Shown here: positions 26,277-35,774 of the stretch, piece by piece
Numbering within the stretch: the first letter of the stretch is position 1
Layout: every line of letters starts with the position of its first letter
Origin: Streptomyces sp. NBC_01445
GTDB taxonomy: Bacteria; Actinomycetota; Actinomycetes; Streptomycetales; Streptomycetaceae
Assembly: GCF_035918235.1 (NCBI RefSeq)
Contig: NZ_CP109485.1
Coordinates: 1,922,001 to 1,986,000, forward strand
DNA: 64,000 bases
Reading direction: 5' to 3'
Translations under genes and position numbers: made by a program
The notes under the pieces: model-generated
What the model saw: the letters and a program-made list of their open reading frames with translations, nothing else
Databases searched by the model: none
Told to the model about the DNA's origin: nothing

Positions 26277-27860
26277 TCAGGAGGCAAAGGTGTCCGGATC
26301 CGCTGACTGCCAGTCGGCAGCCCAGCTCTCGGGCGGTTCGGCGAGCAGTTCGCCCGGGGACAGCCACTCGTACAGTTCGGCATAGGACCGGAACCCACCA
26401 TGGTCCTCCCGGCGCCGTAGCAGCCGAGGGCCCAGTTCCGCGATGTCCCGTACGCCCATCGCCGCCATGATCTGCAGCGCGCTGTCAACGGTGGCCTGTT
26501 GGTAGCTCGCGAGGCGCGCGGCCTTGTCGACGACGTCGAGGGCGCGGGCCCGACGCGGATCCTGGGTGGTCACACCGGTCGGGCAATGGTTGGTGTGACA
26601 GCGCTGGGCTTGGATGCACCCGACAGCGAACATCATCGCCCGGGCCGCGTTGGTGTAATCGGCGCCCATGGCCAGGCGCTTGACGATGTCGGAACCCGTC
26701 GCCACCTTGCCGCTCGCACCGATCCGGATCCTCTCCCGCAGCCCCGCACCGGTCAGGGCACTGTGCACGGTGAAGAGGCCATCGGTGAGCGGCATGCCGA
26801 GGTGGTCGGCGAATTCCAGCGGCGCCGCACCGGTGCCGCCCTCCGCGCCGTCCACCACGATGAAGTCCGGAGTGATCCCTTCCTCCCGCATGGCTTTGCA
26901 CACGGCGAGGAACTGTGTCCTCGATCCGGGGCACAGCTTGAAACCCACCGGTTTACCCCTCGCCAGTTCCCGCATCCGGGCCAGGAACCGGACGAGTTCG
27001 CGCGGAGTGGAGAAGACTCGGTGGTACGGCGGCGACACTATGGTCTCGCCCTCGGGGACACCTCGGACCGAAGCGATCTCGGCGTTCACCTTGCTGCCCG
27101 GGAGGACACCTCCGATCCCGGGTTTGGCCCCCTGCGACAGCTTGAGCGACACACAGCGCACGGACGGATGGGCGGCCTTCTCGGCGAACTGCCGTGCGTC
27201 GAAGCCCCCGTCACGGGTACGGCAGCCGAAGTAACCCGTGCCGATCTCCCAGACGAGGTCGCCGCCTGGGCGCAGATGGTACGTCGACAGCCCTCCCTCG
27301 CCGGTGTCGTGTGCGAACCCGCCGCGTGCCGCACCCGTGTTCAGAGCAACGACGGCGTTTGCCGAGAGCGAGCCGAAACTCATCGCCGAGACATTGAGAA
27401 GGGCCATGTCGTACGGCTCGGTGCAGTCGGGACCGCCGATCCCGACACGGGGCGGCGTGTCGGGCACATCCACCGGGGCCATAGACGGCACGAGGAACTC
27501 GTAGCCACGATCATTCATGTCGCGCTCACTGCCGAACGGCTCCTCGGCAGCGACGCCCTTGGCCCGTTCGTAGACGATGCTGCGGGTGTCCCGGTCGAAG
27601 GGCCTGCCGTCATAGTTGCGCTCCACGAAGTACTGCTGCAGCTCCGGGCGCAGCCTCTCCATGAGGAAGCGCAGGTGGCCGAGGACGGGATAGTTCCGCA
27701 GTACAGAGTGCCGACGCTGGACCAGGTCGTACACACCGGTCAGTGCCGCGGCCGTGAGAGGGGCCGCAGCGAACCACCACCACTGAGATGCCGAGATAGT
27801 GAGAAGCAAACTGCCCAGCGCGCAGGCCGTCAACAGCCCTACCGTTGCGAAACGCGTCAT
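26277..27860 (-). CDS. FMN-binding glutamate-synthase-like protein (membrane-anchored)
   Basis: 527 aa from ATG 27860 (GAGGACGACGAGGACCA upstream). Residues 5-45 form one or two membrane segments. The rest is a GltB-type synthase barrel: SAMSFGSLSANAVVALNTGA, KLSQGAKPGIGGVLPG, VDGAEGGTGAAP and IGASGKVATGSDIVKRL (FMN phosphate region). A 3Fe-4S-type cluster C-x5-C-x4-C is visible in CIQAQRCHTNHCPTGV. Stand-alone proteins of this type lack the amidotransferase domain and their reaction is not well established. Upstream of and on the same strand as the PoxB-like gene. Confidence 0.88.
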   Translation of the reverse strand: MTRFATVGLLTACALGSLLLTISASQWWWFAAAPLTAAALTGVYDLVQRRHSVLRNYPVLGHLRFLMERLRPELQQYFVERNYDGRPFDRDTRSIVYERAKGVAAEEPFGSERDMNDRGYEFLVPSMAPVDVPDTPPRVGIGGPDCTEPYDMALLNVSAMSFGSLSANAVVALNTGAARGGFAHDTGEGGLSTYHLRPGGDLVWEIGTGYFGCRTRDGGFDARQFAEKAAHPSVRCVSLKLSQGAKPGIGGVLPGSKVNAEIASVRGVPEGETIVSPPYHRVFSTPRELVRFLARMRELARGKPVGFKLCPGSRTQFLAVCKAMREEGITPDFIVVDGAEGGTGAAPLEFADHLGMPLTDGLFTVHSALTGAGLRERIRIGASGKVATGSDIVKRLAMGADYTNAARAMMFAVGCIQAQRCHTNHCPTGVTTQDPRRARALDVVDKAARLASYQQATVDSALQIMAAMGVRDIAELGPRLLRRREDHGGFRSYAELYEWLSPGELLAEPPESWAADWQSADPDTFAS

Positions 27861-27984
27861 TGGTCCTCGTCGTCCTCGTCCAACCGGTGCGCGGCTCCGG
27901 CGAATCCGTGTCCGCGTCACTTCTGTCGTGGACACAGCGAGGCCGCCACCCGCACGCCGTGCCCCGGGCTGTGCCCAGGTCTGG

Positions 27985-28383
27985 TCAGATCGCGGGGCGA
28001 CCAGGGGGCGTCGGCCCCGCGCCCGGAGACCCCGGAGTCCCCGGCGCGTCGTAGTACGTGCCGACCTGCTCGTGATAGCCGGCGTCGCCCAGGTGCTTGT
28101 CCTTGTCGAACTCCGGCGCGCTCTTGATCTGGTCCTTGGTGCGCGCGACCTGAATCGCCGTCGCCTCGGCGTCGATGCCGATGATGGTGCCCGCCGGTAG
28201 CAGGACCTCCTTGCCGAAGATCCACACGCCGGTGTCGACAACGATGTACAGCGAGCCGACGTCGTTGGAGTGCTTGTCGACCTTGCCGATGTGGCCGTCC
28301 GTGGCCTCGACCTTGTAGCCCGTCAGATCGGCGTTCTGAGTGTGACCAGCGCTGGCCGGGTAGCTCCAGATGTTCTCGGTCAT
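27985..28383 (-). CDS. PRC-barrel domain protein
   Basis: 132 aa from ATG 28383 with GGAGG upstream. Residues 20-85 form a PRC barrel (LTGYKVEATDGHIGKVDKHS, then LYIVVDTGVWIFGKEVLLPA). The C-terminal part has HLGDAGYHEQVGTYY and a Gly/Pro-rich tail, a common architecture in actinobacterial stress proteins. Role unknown; it is upstream of the glutamate-synthase-like gene. Confidence 0.88.
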   Translation of the reverse strand: MTENIWSYPASAGHTQNADLTGYKVEATDGHIGKVDKHSNDVGSLYIVVDTGVWIFGKEVLLPAGTIIGIDAEATAIQVARTKDQIKSAPEFDKDKHLGDAGYHEQVGTYYDAPGTPGSPGAGPTPPGRPAI

Positions 28384-28619
28384 TGTGGCGCCTCCGTACT
28401 TCAGCCGCTTTCGTCCAGGCGGCGCGGACTGCACCGTGCGTCCTGTTCAGGCGACAACCTCCGGCTGTCCGAGCTCCCAGCCGCTAAACAAGCCCGTTCG
28501 AACATGGCTGGAATCACGGAGACGGAAACAGTGGTGCACTCCGACCGGACGGTGACTGCCGTACCCGCGTCACAATGGCTGTGGCGTGGGTGACTGTGCA
28601 CGGCGTAACAGCTCCGAGG

Positions 28620-29150
28620 GCAGCAGGGCGATCTGCCTCGTCACCCACACTCAGCCCAGGGGTCCCAGGCGGTCGGTGTGAGGTCTCAGGACTTTGCCCG
28701 TCCAACCGCAACGTGATCGAGCGGCCGGCGAGGGCGAGCCCGACCAGGTAACGGCCGCCGACCAGGCAGACGATCCCGTCGCGATGGACTCGCGGTCGCT
28801 CTCGACCGGTTCGCCGGCCGCGAGGATGGCCGTGCCATTGCCGGCCCGGGGCAGGACGGCGGGCGCGGGCGCAGGACCGGCCGGTCGGGCGCCAAGGTGC
28901 ATGGTCAGGCAGGCCATGCCCTCCGGCCCCCACCCTGGACGGGACGTGGTGACGAGGTGTCCGTCCAGGAGGAATTGGACGCTGCGCTGGTTCGCCCGGA
29001 CCGTTAGCGTCCTACCGGCAAGCGCCTGGTGGATGCCGACCTGTTGCCTGCTCAATGCCAGGGTGATCTCTCCGCGAGGCAGCACCTGCCCTTCGCACTC
29101 GATGGCAGTGTCCTGCGGGGGCAGGATGGGAGGCTCGACAACGCCGACGG
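28620..29150 (-). pseudogene. Transposase C-terminal fragment, frameshifted
   Basis: On the minus strand one frame gives EITLALSRQQVGIHQALAGR, then TLTVRANQRSVQFLLDGHLV; a second frame gives VHRDGIVCLVGGRYLVGLAL, then AGRSITLRLDG. Both belong to the beta-barrel C-terminal region of IS481/Mu-like integrases. The frame breaks near 28790 and the catalytic core is gone. Confidence 0.7.
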
Positions 29151-29451
29151 ACAACTCCGCTTCCTTGACAGGCTGTTCAGAACGCTCGTCGTCGCGGCCG
29201 ACGGCGGCGTGAGGCCGGAAGAGGCTAGCGACGGGGCAACTCCGCGGCAGGCAGGGGACGTTCCATGCGTCGAGCATGCCCGTCCCCAACTTCCCTCCCT
29301 CGCTCCGGTGTACGTGGGTTCCTCTCATGATCTGCCACATGTGCGTATCCGAGCGGTCGTCAAGAGACCCCCGGATCGTGCATGGCGGCGAACGCCGCGG
29401 GTACCCGAAGGCGACCGGCACCATCACCATCCGACACTGGAGGCGAATCTC

Positions 29452-29673
29452 ATGGGCCTAGGCGGATGCATTCTGCTCATCGGCGCAGGCGCCATTCTCA
29501 CGTTCGGGACCGACTGGCAAATGCGGAGCGTCAACCTCGATGTGGTCGGCGCGATCATGATGATCGTCGGCGTCATCGGTGTGCTGGCTTTCACCAGCAT
29601 CGCCAAACGCAGGCGGGTCGTCGTGCCACCGTCCGCTCCGCTCATCGACGAAGAGCGAGATCGGCGTCTCTGA
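29452..29673 (+). CDS. DUF6458-type small membrane protein
   Basis: 73 aa from ATG 29452 with GGAGG upstream. Two membrane segments (GGCILLIGAGAILTFGTDW and VVGAIMMIVGVIGVLAFTSI) are joined by an NLDVVG turn, and the C-terminus is basic. This matches the small actinobacterial DUF6458 pattern. Function unknown. Confidence 0.8.
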   Translation: MGLGGCILLIGAGAILTFGTDWQMRSVNLDVVGAIMMIVGVIGVLAFTSIAKRRRVVVPPSAPLIDEERDRRL

Positions 29674-29737
29674 AGTGAGGCGACAGGATCGCCGCGGGCA
29701 TCGGTAGGCCACGGGCGATTGTCCGCACCTCGTTGCG

Positions 29738-30150
29738 TTGGGGCCAGCCTGCCTGCCCAAGACGTTCGGATCGGGGAAGGCGTTCACAACCAGACTGCGC
29801 AAGTGGCCAGCTGACGGCAACTGGGAGAAGACGTTCACCGCCCTGCTCGTGCAGGCCGACGCCGAGGCGGCCTCAACGGCGTCGACTCCACGATCACCCG
29901 GCCCACCATCCCCGGCAGGGTCCTGGACCGAAGGCGCCCCTGCCGGGGACCGGACGACCACGCATCAGACGTCTCTCCCGGCCAGGTCCACTCACACCGA
30001 CAAGTTCGCCAAGCGCATGAACTGTGGCCGGTCGTTGGCAGAATGCCTGCTTTCGACAACTGCCTACCAGGCACCTATGTGGAGCGGTACATCGAGCTGA
30101 AGCAATGACGTGGCCTGGCCTGGCCGCATTGGAACATCGTGGGTGTCTTC
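29738..30150 (+). pseudogene. IS5-family transposase remnant
   Basis: The 5' part encodes PKTFGSGKAFTTRLRKWPAD, then GNWEKTFTALLVQADAEAAS (the N-terminal DUF4096 region). After deletions a C-terminal scrap follows with TYVERYIELKQ, a stop, RGLAWPHWN. Several frameshifts; inactive. Confidence 0.7.
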
Positions 30151-30178
30151 ATCTGGCCCAAAGGTGCCAAAAACGCCC

Positions 30179-30421
30179 CTAGTCCTGCTTGGCGCTCCTC
30201 TCTTGTTCGATGAGCTGGTCGGCCTTCTGCTGCGAGCTCGGCTGGTCCGCCAGACCGCCCATGACGTCGGCCACCTTTACGCCTGTGCTGTCGAAATACC
30301 GCCCGGCGACCTCCCTCTGCTTCGAGAGTGGCTGGTCCTTCAGCCATCGCTGATTGTCCGCGCTGATCAGGTGCATCAGGGCACTGACCGGGTCCGTGCC
30401 GTGACCGAGGACTTCGGTCAT
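30179..30421 (-). CDS. Small hypothetical protein (80 aa)
   Basis: It starts at ATG 30421 with AAAGGAG 6-7 bases upstream. It is hydrophilic and helical: DPVSALMHLISADNQRWLKD, REVAGRYFDSTGVKVADVMG, ending in a charged QKADQLIEQERSAKQD tail. No family recognised. Likely monocistronic. Confidence 0.65.
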   Translation of the reverse strand: MTEVLGHGTDPVSALMHLISADNQRWLKDQPLSKQREVAGRYFDSTGVKVADVMGGLADQPSSQQKADQLIEQERSAKQD

Positions 30422-30697
30422 GGGGATCTCCTTTCGTAGAAGGGGGCCAGGCACCGAAGGCATGGGGTGGCGGCCGCCGGGCACCTGTACCGAAAATCCT
30501 GCCCGAGGGATGCATGGGACAGCCGCAGCCTGCTCACAATGCACTCCATTGAAGGAGCTTGCCGGTCGGCCAAGAGGTGAGGTCAGTGCGATGCGCACGT
30601 GTAGTCGAGCAGCGCGAAAGGCCAACCACCCGGTTCCACAGCATGGTTTCTCGTGCGGCCGTGACATGGTTCGCACCGGTCTCCGACCAAGGAGGTG

Positions 30698-30726
30698 CCG
30701 GCCCGGCCTTCGCCGAACCGGGCCGG
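30698..30726. terminator. GC-rich hairpin in a gene-free stretch
   Basis: Perfect 9-bp stem (30698-30706 with 30718-30726) around an 11-base loop. It lies within the 30422-31222 gap, where no gene is visible; it could be a terminator or an IS-end relic. Confidence 0.35.
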
Positions 30727-31222
30727 CCCACCTGTTCTTCGTACGCCCCTGCAATCGACGGGCAAACGAGCCACGGCGTAGGCCGCGTCGTGTCATCCGG
30801 TTGCCCCTCAAAAGGCCGATGAGACCGCTACTTACGGGCGTACTTCAGGCGAATACATGGCGGGGGTCGGCGGGCGCTCGCACCCGCCCCCCCACAGGTC
30901 CATGAGAGTGACGCCGCCGTGCCGTGACACCGAGCCCCACTCGTGCGGCGGCGTAATCAGCTTCTACGGCTACTCTGGCGCGCCCCCATCGGAGCACCAC
31001 CGCGCCTGCGGCACGATCTGGACCGAGCCCCCAGCTTCGCCGCAGCCACTTGTCCCTCAGGCAGCGACCCTGCAGTCGGTCCGACCCCGGATGGCAGCCC
31101 CGGCTGCCGGCGCACAGCGGCGGCGCCGGATTCGCCCTGAATGCATGGCTATTTTCCGGTTCACTCGCCTTGATCTGGGCACTTGGTTGTGAAATGGGGG
31201 CCGAACTCGCTGGAGGTGCGGC

Positions 31223-31729
31223 GTGGCGGTACGTCATCGGCTGATCAAGGTGGCTCCGCAGACAGTTTGGTCCGTCCTCGCGGACGGCAGCCGATATGCG
31301 GAGTGGGTAGTGGGAACGTCGGTCTCCGAGCCAGTGCGGGGGCAGTGGCCACAGGTGGACTCGGCGATCAGTTACGAAGTTCGCGTAGGCCCTCTACGGC
31401 TCACCAACGAGACGGTTGTCCGGCAGTGCGAGGAGGGCTCCGTTCTCGGGTTGGAGGCACGAGCAGGCCCGCTGGGAACGGCGCGGATCGCAATCGAGCT
31501 CCGCCCCTGGGGAAGGTACTGCCTGGTCATCGTGGACGAGCACCCACTGCAGGGGGTGAGCGGATGGCTCCATAACGTAGCGGTGGAGGCGCTGATCCAA
31601 CTACGGCATCGCGCGATGCTGGCCCGCCTCGCTCGGGTCTGCGAGGCGCAACCCCAGGCCGAACACCTGGAAGGCCTCCGCAAAAGCCGTAGGGCGGCAG
31701 CCCACAGCACTGGCGGCGGCCATGCCTGA
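31223..31729 (+). CDS. SRPBCC-family (START-like) protein
   Basis: 168 aa from GTG 31223 with GGAGG upstream. The N-terminus (VRHRLIKVAPQTVWSVLADG, then YAEWVVGTS) and the hot-dog-like beta pattern, followed by a long C-terminal helix (GWLHNVAVEALIQLRHRAML), fit the SRPBCC lipid/ligand-binding fold. Its stop overlaps the start of the truncated FAD gene, so the pair was an operon in which the SRPBCC protein probably assisted the oxidoreductase. Confidence 0.82.
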   Translation: MAVRHRLIKVAPQTVWSVLADGSRYAEWVVGTSVSEPVRGQWPQVDSAISYEVRVGPLRLTNETVVRQCEEGSVLGLEARAGPLGTARIAIELRPWGRYCLVIVDEHPLQGVSGWLHNVAVEALIQLRHRAMLARLARVCEAQPQAEHLEGLRKSRRAAAHSTGGGHA

Positions 31730-32189
31730 CGCGGTGGTGATCGGAGCCGGCCCCAACGGGCTGGTGGCGGCCAATCTGCTGGCCGACGAGGGATGGAGCG
31801 TGGAGGTACTCGAGGAGCATGCCTGGCCCGGTGGCGCGGTGCGCCACAGCAGGGAGGTCGACGGCGATTTCGTCAGTGACCTGTTCAGCCCCTTCTACCC
31901 CCTCGCGGCCGCGTCACCGGTGCTGGCGCGTCTTGGTCTCGAGGGCCATGGTCTGTGCTGGAGCCACGCGCCACGTGTGCTGGCCCACCCGCTCAGTGAC
32001 GGCAGGTGTGCGGTGCTGGCTCGCGGGATCGACGCCACCGCTGACTCTCTCGACGCCTTTCACCCGGGCGACGGGGACGTCTGGCGACGTCTGCACGAGA
32101 TGTGGGAACGACTTGGCCCCGACATTCTGGACGCTCTGTTCACCCCCTTCCCTCCACTGCGCGCTACGGCCCATCTCGGCTCAGGCTGA
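31722..32189 (+). pseudogene. NAD(P)/FAD oxidoreductase (phytoene-desaturase-like), truncated
   Basis: The N-terminal Rossmann motif VIGAGPNGLVAANLLADEG and EEHAWPGGAVR are intact, as is the following DLFSPFYPLAAASPVL segment. The reading frame ends after 155 residues, whereas this family is normally about 500 aa. The downstream 260 bases show no continuation. Most likely a deletion product. Confidence 0.8.
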
Positions 32190-33310
32190 AGGCAGCCGGC
32201 GCAGTGCAGGTCCGCACCCGCCTCCACAGCAGCCAATGCCGGCTGTCGGCCTCAGCAGCCAGCAAAATCTCCGCGGCTCAGAGCACTCACCCCTCCCCCA
32301 TCGCCGGGGTGCGGGCCCGTCCTCGCCGCCGACACTCTGGTGCCGCATAGTTGGATCACTCCCGGGTACCGGAGAGCGGAGACCGCAGACCCCCACCCGG
32401 CGAACCCCCGCGCCGGGCGGTCCACTCGGAGCCACGAGGGGACAAACGATGTGTGACGACAGCATCCCCAAGGAACTTTTCGCGGCCGCCGCCCAGGACG
32501 CCCTGCGCGATCTCCACCAAGCACCCGACGACCTGGCCGCGCTGGACACGCTGGCCGCCTGCGACATTCTCGTTCCTGAACCTGCAGGACTCGACACTCA
32601 CGACCACCCGGAAGAGAGCGGACTGACCCTCCCCGTGATCGACGACCCACCACGCCTCCGTGCCGTCCCCGTCTTCACGTCAGCAGAGCGAATGGGCCAG
32701 GCACTCCCCGACATTGTCGTAAGTCACCAGATACAACTTGGACTGCTGGCAGCCAACTGGCCCACCGACGAAGACCTGGCGCTCCTCATCGACCCTGGCC
32801 ACCACGACGGCCTGATCCTCACCAGCAAAGGCGTGCGCGCCCTGCTCGCCCCGCCCCGGACATGACCGCCACCTCACCAAGCGCTCATGACTGGAAAGCA
32901 GACCACCACCCCCAGGGTGGCCAAGGCCGTGGCACATGAACATGTCCCCACCTCATGGCCGATGCACTGCCGATGAATCCGTTAGCCACCATCGGCAAGG
33001 CCGCCGCCAGTCTGCGGTGGCCCGCGAGTCCGTCGGGCGAGCGCCGTAGCTGCCTGTGCCCCCTTACATCCGGGCGGGCCGCGTGGCCCTCCGAGGATGG
33101 GAGCCTCCTCCCAGCGACGATCGCTGCGGCACCCGATTTCTTACGCAGACGGATGCGGTCGGCGGGGGATGATTTCCTGACTACCCAGCATAGGCGCTGC
33201 CACCCACCCCGGTGCCCCACGGCTCGCACCGCGCCCGCGCGCCCACTCTCGCTCTGCCGCCATCTTCGTGAGTCCGCACCACGCTGCAGGTCGACGGGGC
33301 CCCGCCTCTC
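31730..33310. other. Gene-poor stretches without recognisable content
   Basis: Between the broken FAD gene and SseB (32190-32448), after SseB (32866-33310), and also in 30422-31222, 33546-33878, 54944-55461 and 57995-58345, I see no supported gene, RNA or repeat. These stretches have mixed codon bias on both strands and probably hold decayed sequence or promoters. Confidence 0.4.
32449..32865 (+). CDS. SseB-like protein
   Basis: 138 aa from ATG 32449, GAGGGG upstream. The C-terminal 80 residues (PRLRAVPVFTSAERMGQALP, then LLAANWPTDEDLALLIDPGH and an LTSKGVRALL end) match the SseB N-terminal domain fold found in type III secretion-linked and serine-sensitivity proteins. In actinomycetes its role is unknown. 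Confidence 0.75.
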   Translation: MCDDSIPKELFAAAAQDALRDLHQAPDDLAALDTLAACDILVPEPAGLDTHDHPEESGLTLPVIDDPPRLRAVPVFTSAERMGQALPDIVVSHQIQLGLLAANWPTDEDLALLIDPGHHDGLILTSKGVRALLAPPRT

Positions 33311-33545
33311 TTGATCGTCGACACGTGCACGACGCTGTTCGACGCTCTATGCGAACGGCTGGGGGTGACAAGCCCCAAGAAGGGCTGTGACCACGCCGAT
33401 ACACCACATCACCGCCAATGCGGCCGCCGACGAGATCGAGGCGCACTGGCTTCGCGGGCACGACGCCCATGTCGACGCCATGGGGTCGAAGGGTATCGGG
33501 GAGATCGGCATCGCCGGCATGGTCGCCGCGGTGTGGCACGCCTGA
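33311..33545 (+). pseudogene. Xanthine-dehydrogenase-type deletion fusion
   Basis: Two pieces of different subunits abut. 33311-33395 gives VDTCTTLFDALCERLGVTSP and KKGCDH, the start of a 2Fe-2S subunit. 33387-33545, in another frame, gives TPIHHITANAAADEIEAHWL, then DAMGSKGIGEIGIAGMVAAV and a stop, the C-terminus of the molybdenum subunit. The FAD subunit and most of both genes are missing, so a large deletion fused the ends of a three-gene operon. Confidence 0.7.
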
Positions 33546-33878
33546 GGTGTGCGCGTACGGGGGCCACCACAACAACTGCCTTCCCTTAAAGGTCCGCAGG
33601 AAGATGGCGGCGGTCGTCCTAGTGGAAGCTCAGCGCGCCGCGGGCGAAGTGCGTCGCCGTCGTGTCTGACGAACACCTTTCGCATGGCCCGCAGTTGAAG
33701 CGCGGGATTCCACGGGGACGCATCACTGGGCGCTGCCGACATACAACTCTCAGGTACTCGCCGATCCAGCCGTTCAGACCGGAGCACACCTTCAGCCGTG
33801 CGACAAATATCCCTATACCATGGAATTATAGGTTCATCCACGAAATTCGGCTTCTGCTCCTATCCCATCGGTGGCGTC

Positions 33879-34226
33879 ATGCCCGCTGAACGTCCCCCCA
33901 AGCGCCGGTCCGGCGCGGGCGCCCGCGCCGGCGAGGGAGGCGGCGCCGCTCGGCACCGCTCCGGCAAGGGCAACGCGGCGCAGGCCATGCGGTCCGCGAC
34001 GGAGCAGTTGTACGAGTTGCTTGGCAGGCGCCCCGAATCGGTCTCCGCGGTGAAACCGACGGAGGACGGCTGGGTGGCGGATGTCGAGGTACTGGAGCTC
34101 GAGCGCATCCCTGAGACGACGAGCGTGATGGCCAGCTATCGCGTCACTCTGGACAAGGAGGGCGACCTGGTGGGTTACGAGAGGGTCCGGCGCTATACAC
34201 GTGGACAGATCGACCGCCGGGGCTGA
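33879..34226 (+). CDS. gvpO: Gas vesicle protein GvpO (cluster 1)
   Basis: 115 aa. The basic, Gly/Ala-rich N-terminus is followed by the GvpO core: [60 protein letters not shown]. First gene of the plus-strand gas vesicle cluster, 26 bases before gvpA. Required for gas vesicle formation or regulation in other organisms; precise role not known. Confidence 0.92.
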   Translation: MPAERPPKRRSGAGARAGEGGGAARHRSGKGNAAQAMRSATEQLYELLGRRPESVSAVKPTEDGWVADVEVLELERIPETTSVMASYRVTLDKEGDLVGYERVRRYTRGQIDRRG

Positions 34227-34252
34227 GGGCACCGTCGGTGAAGGGAGGCACC

Positions 34253-34768
34253 ATGACCATGGTGCCGCAGGGCGGCAACAGCGTTTCCAGAGGCGGCACA
34301 GGGAGTCTGTACGACGTCCTGGAACTCATTCTTGATCGCGGACTCGTGATCGACGTGTTCGTCCGAGTTTCGTTGGTAGGGATCGAGATCCTCAAGATCG
34401 ACGCCCGCATCGTGGTCGCGAGTGTCGACACCTATCTACGCTTCGCGGAAGCCTGCAACCGCCTTGACCTCGAGGCGGGAAGGAAGGCACCCGCCCAACT
34501 GACCGACATCGTCGGAGACACGGTCGAGAGCGGCGCCAAGGGAAAGTCCAAAGGCGCTCTGACCGGCGCCGTGGATGCGGTCACCGACACCATCAAGGGC
34601 GTCACCGGACGCGACGAGGACGACAGCGAAGAGAGCGAACCTGAGGAGAGCGAAGAGAGCGAATCCGAGGAGGAGGACACCAGAGAGAGGGAGCCCGTGG
34701 AAAGGCGACGGCGGTCCCCCCGGCGGACGGCCCATCGCAGCAGAGGCTCGTCCCGCGAGAAGGAATGA
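34253..34768 (+). CDS. gvpA: Gas vesicle structural protein GvpA with long charged tail (cluster 1)
   Basis: 171 aa from ATG 34253 (GGGAGGCACC upstream). The shell-forming core is highly conserved: [56 protein letters not shown]. After it comes a 90-residue extension, first amphipathic, then an Asp/Glu/Ser stretch, then Arg-rich. Cyanobacterial GvpA is only about 70 aa; the long tail is typical of Streptomyces. It should form the ribbed gas-permeable wall. Confidence 0.95.
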   Translation: MTMVPQGGNSVSRGGTGSLYDVLELILDRGLVIDVFVRVSLVGIEILKIDARIVVASVDTYLRFAEACNRLDLEAGRKAPAQLTDIVGDTVESGAKGKSKGALTGAVDAVTDTIKGVTGRDEDDSEESEPEESEESESEEEDTREREPVERRRRSPRRTAHRSRGSSREKE

Positions 34769-34771
34769 GCG

Positions 34772-35485
34772 ATGGCCGTATACATCTACTCGATCACCAG
34801 CAAGCAGCACCCCCTCCGGCTCGACGGACTCGACGGCGTGGGCGATCCACCCACCCAACTGCGTACCGTGATTGGCGGAGCACTGTGCGCCGTCATCAGC
34901 GATGCGCCGGACGGCTTGCGCCCCAAGCGTCGTGATCTTTCTGCACATCACCAGGTCCAGGACCGTCTCATGGAAGACGGTGCGGTGCTGCCGCTGAGGT
35001 TCGGTTTTCTGGCCCCGGACGACGAGGCAGTACGACTTGCGCTCGAGGAACGCGCCGAGGAGTACACGTCCAGGCTGGAAGCACTCGACGACACCGTGGA
35101 GTACAACCTCAAGGTGTCGCAGGACGAAGACACTCTGCTACGACAGATTCTTGACTCGTCGCAGGAGGCACGGCAGCTCAACGACGAAATCCGCAGCGGA
35201 ACCGCCGGCCCCGAGGCCCCTGTAAGACTCGGCGAGTTGGTCGCCGCGGAGGTCCAGGCGCGCCAGCAGGCACTGGCCCACGGGGTCGTCGAGGCGCTTC
35301 GCCCTTACTCCCGGGACAGGGAGTCGTCCCAGCTGACCGGCGAAGACTTCCTCAATGTCTCGTTCCTCATCCCTCACGACCAAGAAGAGATGTTCCTCAC
35401 CTCGGAGTTGAGCGTCGCCAATCAGCTGGGTGAGGACGTCCACTTCCGACTCAACGGGCCCCTGCCTCCCTACAGTTTCGTCTAA
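34772..35485 (+). CDS. gvpF: Gas vesicle protein GvpF (cluster 1)
   Basis: 237 aa. GvpL/GvpF family: starts VYIYSITSKQ, contains LRPKRRDLSAHHQVQDRLME, GAVLPLRFGFLAPDDEAVRL, FLNVSFLIP and ends with NGPLPPYSFV. Members interact with GvpA and may nucleate shell assembly. Four bases after gvpA. Confidence 0.95.
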   Translation: MAVYIYSITSKQHPLRLDGLDGVGDPPTQLRTVIGGALCAVISDAPDGLRPKRRDLSAHHQVQDRLMEDGAVLPLRFGFLAPDDEAVRLALEERAEEYTSRLEALDDTVEYNLKVSQDEDTLLRQILDSSQEARQLNDEIRSGTAGPEAPVRLGELVAAEVQARQQALAHGVVEALRPYSRDRESSQLTGEDFLNVSFLIPHDQEEMFLTSELSVANQLGEDVHFRLNGPLPPYSFV

Positions 35486-35494
35486 GGAATCGCC

Positions 35495-35746
35495 ATGGGC
35501 CTGCTCACCCAAATCCTCACCCTCCCCCTCGCACCGGTGCGCGGCGTTGCTTGGGTCGCGGACCGTGTGCTGGAGGCCGCTGAGGACAAGTACTACGACC
35601 CTGCGCCTGTCCACCGTGAATTGGCGGAACTCGAGCGTCGGTTGCTCAACGGGGAGATCGACGAGGCGACATTCGACGAGCGCGAAGACGAACTGCTCGA
35701 CCGGCTCGATGAAATCAGAGCTCGTCGCGACCGCGGCGCTCCCTAG
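35495..35746 (+). CDS. gvpG: Gas vesicle protein GvpG (cluster 1)
   Basis: 83 aa, with TLPLAPVRGVAWVADRVLEA and a helical C-terminus (LERRLLNGEIDEATFDERED). Standard size and place, right after gvpF. Accessory assembly factor. Confidence 0.95.
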   Translation: MGLLTQILTLPLAPVRGVAWVADRVLEAAEDKYYDPAPVHRELAELERRLLNGEIDEATFDEREDELLDRLDEIRARRDRGAP

Positions 35747-35774
35747 CCGCACTACAGAACGCGAGGCCACTCCT

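Noticed and set aside
25127..28127. Long plus-strand frames opposite the PoxB-like and glutamate-synthase-like genes
   Set aside because: Shadow frames without family motifs; the minus-strand products are unambiguous.
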